Shown here: positions 22,835 to 26,217 of the stretch, piece by piece
How the letters are laid out: every line of letters starts with the position of its first letter
How positions within the stretch are numbered: position 1 is the first letter of the stretch
From: an uncultured Micromonospora sp.
GTDB taxonomy: Bacteria > Actinomycetota > Actinomycetes > Mycobacteriales > Micromonosporaceae
DNA: 26,217 bases
Reading direction: 5' to 3'
Assembly: GCA_937951935.1 (NCBI GenBank)
Contig: CALGAM010000197.1
Span: 1-26,217 of the forward strand
The notes under the pieces: model-generated
Database searches by the model: none
Seen by the model: the letters and a program-made list of their open reading frames with translations, nothing else
Told to the model about the DNA's origin: nothing
Translations under genes and position numbers: made by a program

Positions 22835-24058
22835 TCAGTGACGGACGGCACGCCAGACCTGGTTCGCCTGTCCGGGGGCGCAGGTCCACATCTGCAGTGG
22901 CGCTCCGTTGGCGGCGTTCCAGTCGCGTACGTCGACACACTTGCCCGAGTGCGGGTTGCGCAGCATTCCCCCCTCGCTGACCCAGACCTGCGCCGGCCCT
23001 CCGTTGCAGTACGCGAGCTGCACCCTGGCCCCGTCGTCCCGCGACGCCCAGGCGACGTCCATGCACTTGTCGAGCACGACGAGGGATCCGTTGGGGCCGT
23101 GTGAGAACCGTTGTGCGGGAGTACCGTTGCAGTCCCACAGCTGCAACTGCGCGCCGTCGGCCGAGATGCCGCCCGGGACGTCGATGCACTTGTCCGCGTA
23201 CCCGCGCAGGGCGAAGACCGGGGAGTCCGCGGCGGCGGTGTCGCCGGCGGCGGGCGAGGTGACGCCCGAGTTGTGGAAGGTGACGACGAAGTCCGAGCAT
23301 CCGGCGCAGTTGAACACGGTCTCGGCTCCCGGGACCAGGTCGTGGGCGGACCACAGGTACGCCCGGGGCCCGAAGGGACGGAGTGCGGCGGTGTAGGCAC
23401 TCTCCGCGTCCCGGTTGGGATTGACACAGTTCACCCGGTCGCCACGTTGCGGGTCCTTCACCGCGAGCTCCTCGGGGCACGCGGCGAGCAGCTGCCCGCC
23501 GGAGCAGTCCCACCTGACGCAGCTTCCCGCCACGGCGGAACCGGGGGCACCGGGCGTCTCGATCGTGATCGCCAACGACAGCGCGTCGACATAGCTGACG
23601 TTGTACCAGGGCCCCAGGGGGTCGTTCTGGTCGAAGTTGAACTCGGCGAGGCTCACCGGCTCCGCGGTGCGCTCACACCGGTCGGGGTAGACACCGCAGT
23701 CGCCGACGAGGCAGTGGAACGTACTGCCGGGAGACCCGCTGCACCGCTGGCGGGCGAAGAACCGGCCGCGCCAGTGGCCCGGCCCGTCACCGTACGGGAC
23801 GACGACCGTCGCCGACTCCCCCGGTCGCAGCGTGGGAAGGCCACCGATGCGTCGTGAACCGTCCGGGTTCTCGCCCGCGCCGATCCACAGTGTCTCCGCC
23901 GTGGCGTTGACGAACGTCACCCGTTCCCCGCCGACCGCGACGGAGCGGGTCGACATCACCACGATCAGGCCGGCGGCGAGCACCAGGACGAGGGCGACCG
24001 CGACGTACCCGCTGACGCGGGCCCAGCGGATCGGAAGGGACCGGACGTGTGGCGGCAT
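22835..24058 (-). CDS. Membrane-anchored thaumatin-like domain fused to ricin-type lectin
   Basis: This is a 407-residue protein with one N-terminal membrane segment (16-34), so the rest lies outside. Residues 44-264 match the thaumatin-like family: VTFVNATAETLWIG, LRPGESATVVVP, WRGRFFARQRC, CLVGDCGVY (the family GDC motif), SLAEFNF, WYNVSYVDALSLAITI, AACPEEL, PRAYLWSAHD and VVTFH, with many Cys probably paired. Residues 278-407 are a ricin B-type beta-trefoil with CIDVPGG, CMDVAWA and CVDVRDW and Q-x-W/F motifs at 316, 357 and 400. Thaumatin-like proteins often bind beta-1,3-glucans and include plant antifungal proteins; ricin modules bind sugars. The fusion looks like a surface carbohydrate-binding protein. 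The ATG at 24058 has GGAG upstream, and one of the shared promoter-like sites lies at 24130-24155. Confidence 0.9.
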   Translation of the reverse strand: MPPHVRSLPIRWARVSGYVAVALVLVLAAGLIVVMSTRSVAVGGERVTFVNATAETLWIGAGENPDGSRRIGGLPTLRPGESATVVVPYGDGPGHWRGRFFARQRCSGSPGSTFHCLVGDCGVYPDRCERTAEPVSLAEFNFDQNDPLGPWYNVSYVDALSLAITIETPGAPGSAVAGSCVRWDCSGGQLLAACPEELAVKDPQRGDRVNCVNPNRDAESAYTAALRPFGPRAYLWSAHDLVPGAETVFNCAGCSDFVVTFHNSGVTSPAAGDTAAADSPVFALRGYADKCIDVPGGISADGAQLQLWDCNGTPAQRFSHGPNGSLVVLDKCMDVAWASRDDGARVQLAYCNGGPAQVWVSEGGMLRNPHSGKCVDVRDWNAANGAPLQMWTCAPGQANQVWRAVRH

Positions 24059-24129
24059 ACGCTTCTCCGATGGCGTGACGGGCGGACGGGCTCCGTCCGC
24101 GGATGGACGTGACGTGCGCACGCCCACAT

Positions 24130-24155
24130 GACGACGCCGGGCCGGCACCGGTTCA
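24130..24155 (-). promoter_or_regulatory. ECF-type promoter candidate for the thaumatin-like/ricin gene
   Basis: On the minus strand TGAAC (24155-24151), 17 bases, CGTC (24133-24130). It agrees with the other four sites and would give a leader of about 65 bases containing a perfect 8-bp hairpin. Confidence 0.65.
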
Positions 24156-24336
24156 CCGTCCAACGGTGCGGTTCGGCCACGCCCCTCCATCCAGGGTTCT
24201 CTCACCCTGGTCCGCCACCGGTCGCCGCCGACGCGTGGCGGCGCGACACACCGCGCGGCGACGGGTACGGGCCCGGTTCGACGGCCCCACACCGGTCGGC
24301 TCGACGCGGTCGGCGGGGTCGCGGCCCAGACGATGA

Positions 24337-24366
24337 CGGCTCGCCACCGATCCCGGTAGCGAGCCG
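24337..24366 (+). terminator. Orphan hairpin with T-rich tail
   Basis: Stem CGGCTCGC (24337-24344) with GCGAGCCG (24359-24366), continued inside by ACCG/CGGT after one mismatch, then TTCCTGTCTTC. It is oriented as a rightward terminator, but no rightward gene precedes it; it may be a leftover of a deleted gene. Confidence 0.4.
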
Positions 24367-24536
24367 TTCCTGTCTTCTGAGAGGCGAGTCGCTCTGACTT
24401 GCTGCGTGATGTCCGCCGGCGTACGTGGAAGTCCGGGGGAGTGCACACCGATTGACACTCAGTTCGGCTGACGCGCCCTACGCCACACGACCGCCAGGGT
24501 GCCGTGCGAGGTCATGGTCCTCTGAGGAGCGTTGGC

Positions 24537-25280
24537 GTGGGTCTCCGTGACCTGATCGGAATCATCGGCAGGGAGTACGACCCTGCGCAGGGAATGACCA
24601 GTCCCACCCAGCAGCTTCTCCGTCGGGCCCGCGTCGAGATGGCACCCTGGATACCCGGGATACGTGGCGCAGGGCAGCGGCGGCCAGGGACGTCCGGCGT
24701 TCATCCCCTGGATCGCCGTGTTCGACCCCGACGAGACCACCAGTGCCCAACGCGGAATGTACGTGGTGTACCTGTTCGCCGTGGAACTTGGCACCGTGAC
24801 GCTCAGTCTCAACAAGGGCGTTACCGAGCTTGTACAACGTTACAGGGTCACCGAGGGCCGACGGCGGTTGGCCCAACAGGCAGCAGCCATCCGACAAGCG
24901 TTGCCGCCTGAGAGCATCGAGGGCCTCACGCCAACCATCGAAATACTGCGTCGGACCCAGCCTGATGTCATCTTCACGACCACTGAGACGCCGCCACCGC
25001 GAACCAAGCACAGCACGTTTGCCCCAGAGTTCAAGCCAAAGAACGACGCCGAATACCACCAGCAGGTAGCCGCCCGCCTACTCGTCAATTCACGCAACTG
25101 CTCGCGTATCGCTACCTACACCATCGTGGGCAGCACGTGCGCATGCTGGCGCTATTCAGCGAGAGCATCGGCGACCACGCCGTCGGCTTGCTCGAAGCGC
25201 ACGACGTGGTGGCCGTCTGGCGAGACGGATCGGCTTGGCGCGGTTCGCCAGGAGCACCGGCTGACATCGCTGGAGGCTAG
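24537..25280 (+). pseudogene. Broken McrB-type (MrcB N-terminal domain) gene
   Basis: The reading starts at GTG 24537 (GAGGAG about 9 bases upstream) as GLRDLIGIIGREYDP. Near 24650-24662, around a CCCGGG run, the family sequence moves to the next frame: AQGSGGQGRPAFIPWIAVFD, TTSAQRGMYVVYLF, VTLSLNKGVTELVQRY, VTEGRRRLAQQAAAI. This is the MrcB N-terminal domain found in McrBC-like restriction proteins. Near 25090 the frame changes again to QLLAYRYL, LALFSESIGDHAVGLLEAHD and VAVWRDGSAW, ending at TAG 25280. That part resembles the C-terminal nuclease-like tail seen with this domain, but the expected middle (including a catalytic ExK region) is missing. One frameshift plus an internal deletion make an inactive gene; sequencing error could explain the first shift only. 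Confidence 0.75.
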
Positions 25281-26016
25281 CCTCTCCCCGCTCCGGAAGC
25301 ATGACGCGACCTCGCCTACGACCGCCGTGAGAAAGATGGGCTCTGGGCATGTCTTCATCGGACATCGAGTCGGACGGCGACGGGATGACCGGGAAACAGG
25401 CCATGGCGTTGCGGCGGGCGTTCGACTCGCTGGTGTCGTGGGCCGACGGGCATGCCTGCACGCCTCACGCCGCAACCGGCAGACCGTGGCCGCGTATTTG
25501 GCCGAGTCGCTGATCCAGCTGCCCGGTGAGCGGCTGACCGACCCGCGACCATCGACCCCGGCCGGGCGAGCGCGGCCGGTAGCGCCTGATTACATCGATC
25601 CGTCGAGTTTGGCTGGGATCGTTGTAGGCGAGCCGTGGACGGAACCAGAGATGGACTCGACCCGGATCGACTAGGTGGCCCGGCAGGCCACCGACGCGAT
25701 CCTTTTCGACGTGGTCGACGGGCCGCCGGTCAACCCGTGAGGCCCTACCGGCACCGCTACGGCCGTAACGAGTTGGGGGTCACTGGGGTGAGGTCCTGGC
25801 CGCCGACGCGATCGTGACCGCCACCGACGAGCACCACCGGCCCCGGCACTGGCCCGAGGCGGAGACATCTCCAACTGGCCGCCAACCTCGACGCCGTGTG
25901 CCGAGCCCAGTATGCGAACGCCGCGTAACCCTCGACGGCGTTGCCCGTGGCGTGGCCCGCACAATCCCACCGGTGCCATCAGCCACGCCGGCGCCTACGG
26001 GCGCTCTACAGGTACG
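25281..26016. other. Degenerate sequence between the decayed gene and the tRNA pair
   Basis: Short coding-like pieces appear in different frames: from ATG 25350 (MTGKQAMALRRAFDSLVSWA), then in another frame about 25480-25673 (QTVAAYLAESLIQLPGERL), a TAG at 25672, and a further piece ending near 25929 (LQLAANLDAVCRAQYANA). None makes an intact gene with a ribosome site, and I recognise no family. It reads as one or more decayed genes. Confidence 0.45.
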
Positions 26017-26053
26017 AAAAGGGCTGCATGTCCGATCGATGTGACACGCAGCC
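26017..26053 (-). terminator. Terminator of the tRNA transcript
   Basis: On the minus strand an imperfect stem (GGCTGCGTGT at 26053-26044 with ACATGCAGCC at 26031-26022, one mismatch) is followed by CTTTT (26021-26017). It begins 5 bases after the end of tRNA-Val and is the only classical U-run terminator in the window. Confidence 0.8.
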
Positions 26054-26058
26054 TGTAG

Positions 26059-26133
26059 TGGTGGGCGATACTGGGATTGAACCAGTGACCTCTTCCGTGT
26101 CAAGGAAGCGCGCTCCCACTGCGCCAATCGCCC
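26059..26133 (-). tRNA. tRNA-Val (GAC anticodon)
   Basis: The full cloverleaf reads on the minus strand. The acceptor stem GGGCGAT pairs with ATCGCCC. The anticodon loop TTGACAC is closed by CTTCC/GGAAG. The T-arm contains GGTTCAATCC, and an encoded CCA ends at 26059. It is 75 bases long including CCA. Confidence 0.97.
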
Positions 26134-26144
26134 TCGTTGTGCCG

Positions 26145-26215
26145 AGGTGGAGACGGGATTTGAACCCGTGTACACGGCTTTGCAGGCCGTTGCCTCGCCT
26201 CTCGGCCACTCCACC
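26145..26215 (-). tRNA. tRNA-Cys (GCA anticodon)
   Basis: The cloverleaf reads on the minus strand. The acceptor GGTGGAG pairs with CTCCACC, the anticodon loop is CTGCAAA, the T-arm has GGTTCAAATCC, and the discriminator is T (U73), as expected of tRNA-Cys. CCA is not encoded. It lies 11 bases upstream of tRNA-Val, probably in one transcript. Confidence 0.97.
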
Positions 26216-26217
26216 GA

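Larger units (their letters stand above)
24059..24536. other. Upstream region of the thaumatin-like gene and spacer to the decayed McrB gene
   Basis: It contains a leader hairpin (8-bp arms 24083-24090/24094-24101), the promoter candidate 24130-24155, a 7-bp stem (24191-24197/24204-24210) and a longer hairpin (24337-24366) followed by a T-rich stretch on the plus strand. The last looks like a rightward terminator with no obvious gene in front of it. No coding region is supported. Confidence 0.5.

Noticed and set aside
24459..24815. 118-codon minus-strand frame over the McrB-like start
   Set aside because: It is antisense to recognisable MrcB-domain sequence and has no features of its own.
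26059..26133. An attachment-site repeat of the tRNA-Val 3' end elsewhere in the window
   Set aside because: I looked for the T-arm and acceptor sequence again and did not see it.
1..26217. A complete conjugative element with relaxase, integrase or replication protein
   Set aside because: No frame shows relaxase HUH/His motifs, tyrosine or serine recombinase signatures, or a Rep/FtsK-type TraB; the window may still be part of a larger element.

Overview
The window is about 71% GC. Its genes read almost entirely in GC-rich codons, with many GTG starts and long antisense ORFs. It carries actinomycete-only families (DUF4913, DUF6668, SCO6880-like) and a tRNA-Cys/tRNA-Val pair. This points to a chromosomal segment of a filamentous actinomycete, probably Micromonosporaceae; the genus is an inference.

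Layout. (1) 55-561 (+): a DUF4913 protein, separated from the next gene by a bidirectional hairpin. (2) 647-11719 (-): a run of ten closely spaced genes, several with start/stop overlaps, encoding a Gram-positive-type IV secretion core. In transcription order these are a DUF6668 P-loop protein, two VirB2/TrbC-like small membrane proteins (one with an exported Cys-rich domain), a one-TM VirB8/TcpC-like candidate, a TrbL/VirB6-like protein, an SCO6880-family protein (VirB3/VirB4-N-like), a VirB4-like ATPase, a VirD4/TraG-like ATPase, a membrane-anchored protein with a degenerate lytic-transglycosylase-like module fused to a GH19 chitinase domain, and an unfamiliar protein with a PCxxC deaminase-like core. 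(3) 11886-13016 (-): a proline-rich, coiled-coil, repeat-bearing protein. (4) 13280-14787 (-): an ECF sigma factor and its zinc-finger membrane anti-sigma factor. (5) 15168-24058: five large proteins of the cell surface or its cytoplasmic face. They are a double transglycosylase-like/ricin lectin, a LysM-like plus subtilase (mycosin-like) protein that has lost its catalytic His and Ser, a large cytosolic two-part protein with a PETPxEPQ linker, a LysM-like transmembrane protein, and a thaumatin-like/ricin lectin. (6) 24537-26215: a decayed McrB-type gene, degenerate sequence, then tRNA-Val and tRNA-Cys with a terminator.

How it may work together. Five upstream regions (the T4SS operon, the 11886-13016 gene, and the genes starting at 15168, 18659 and 24058) carry the same promoter-like pattern, TGAAC-N17-CGT[A/C], in the correct orientation. 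The sigma/anti-sigma pair sits in the middle of the set. I infer one regulon that builds an envelope-spanning translocation apparatus with dedicated wall-binding and wall-cutting parts. No relaxase, integrase or replication gene is present, so DNA conjugation is not demonstrated. Protein export, or attack on a chitin/glucan-walled neighbour, is an alternative worth testing.
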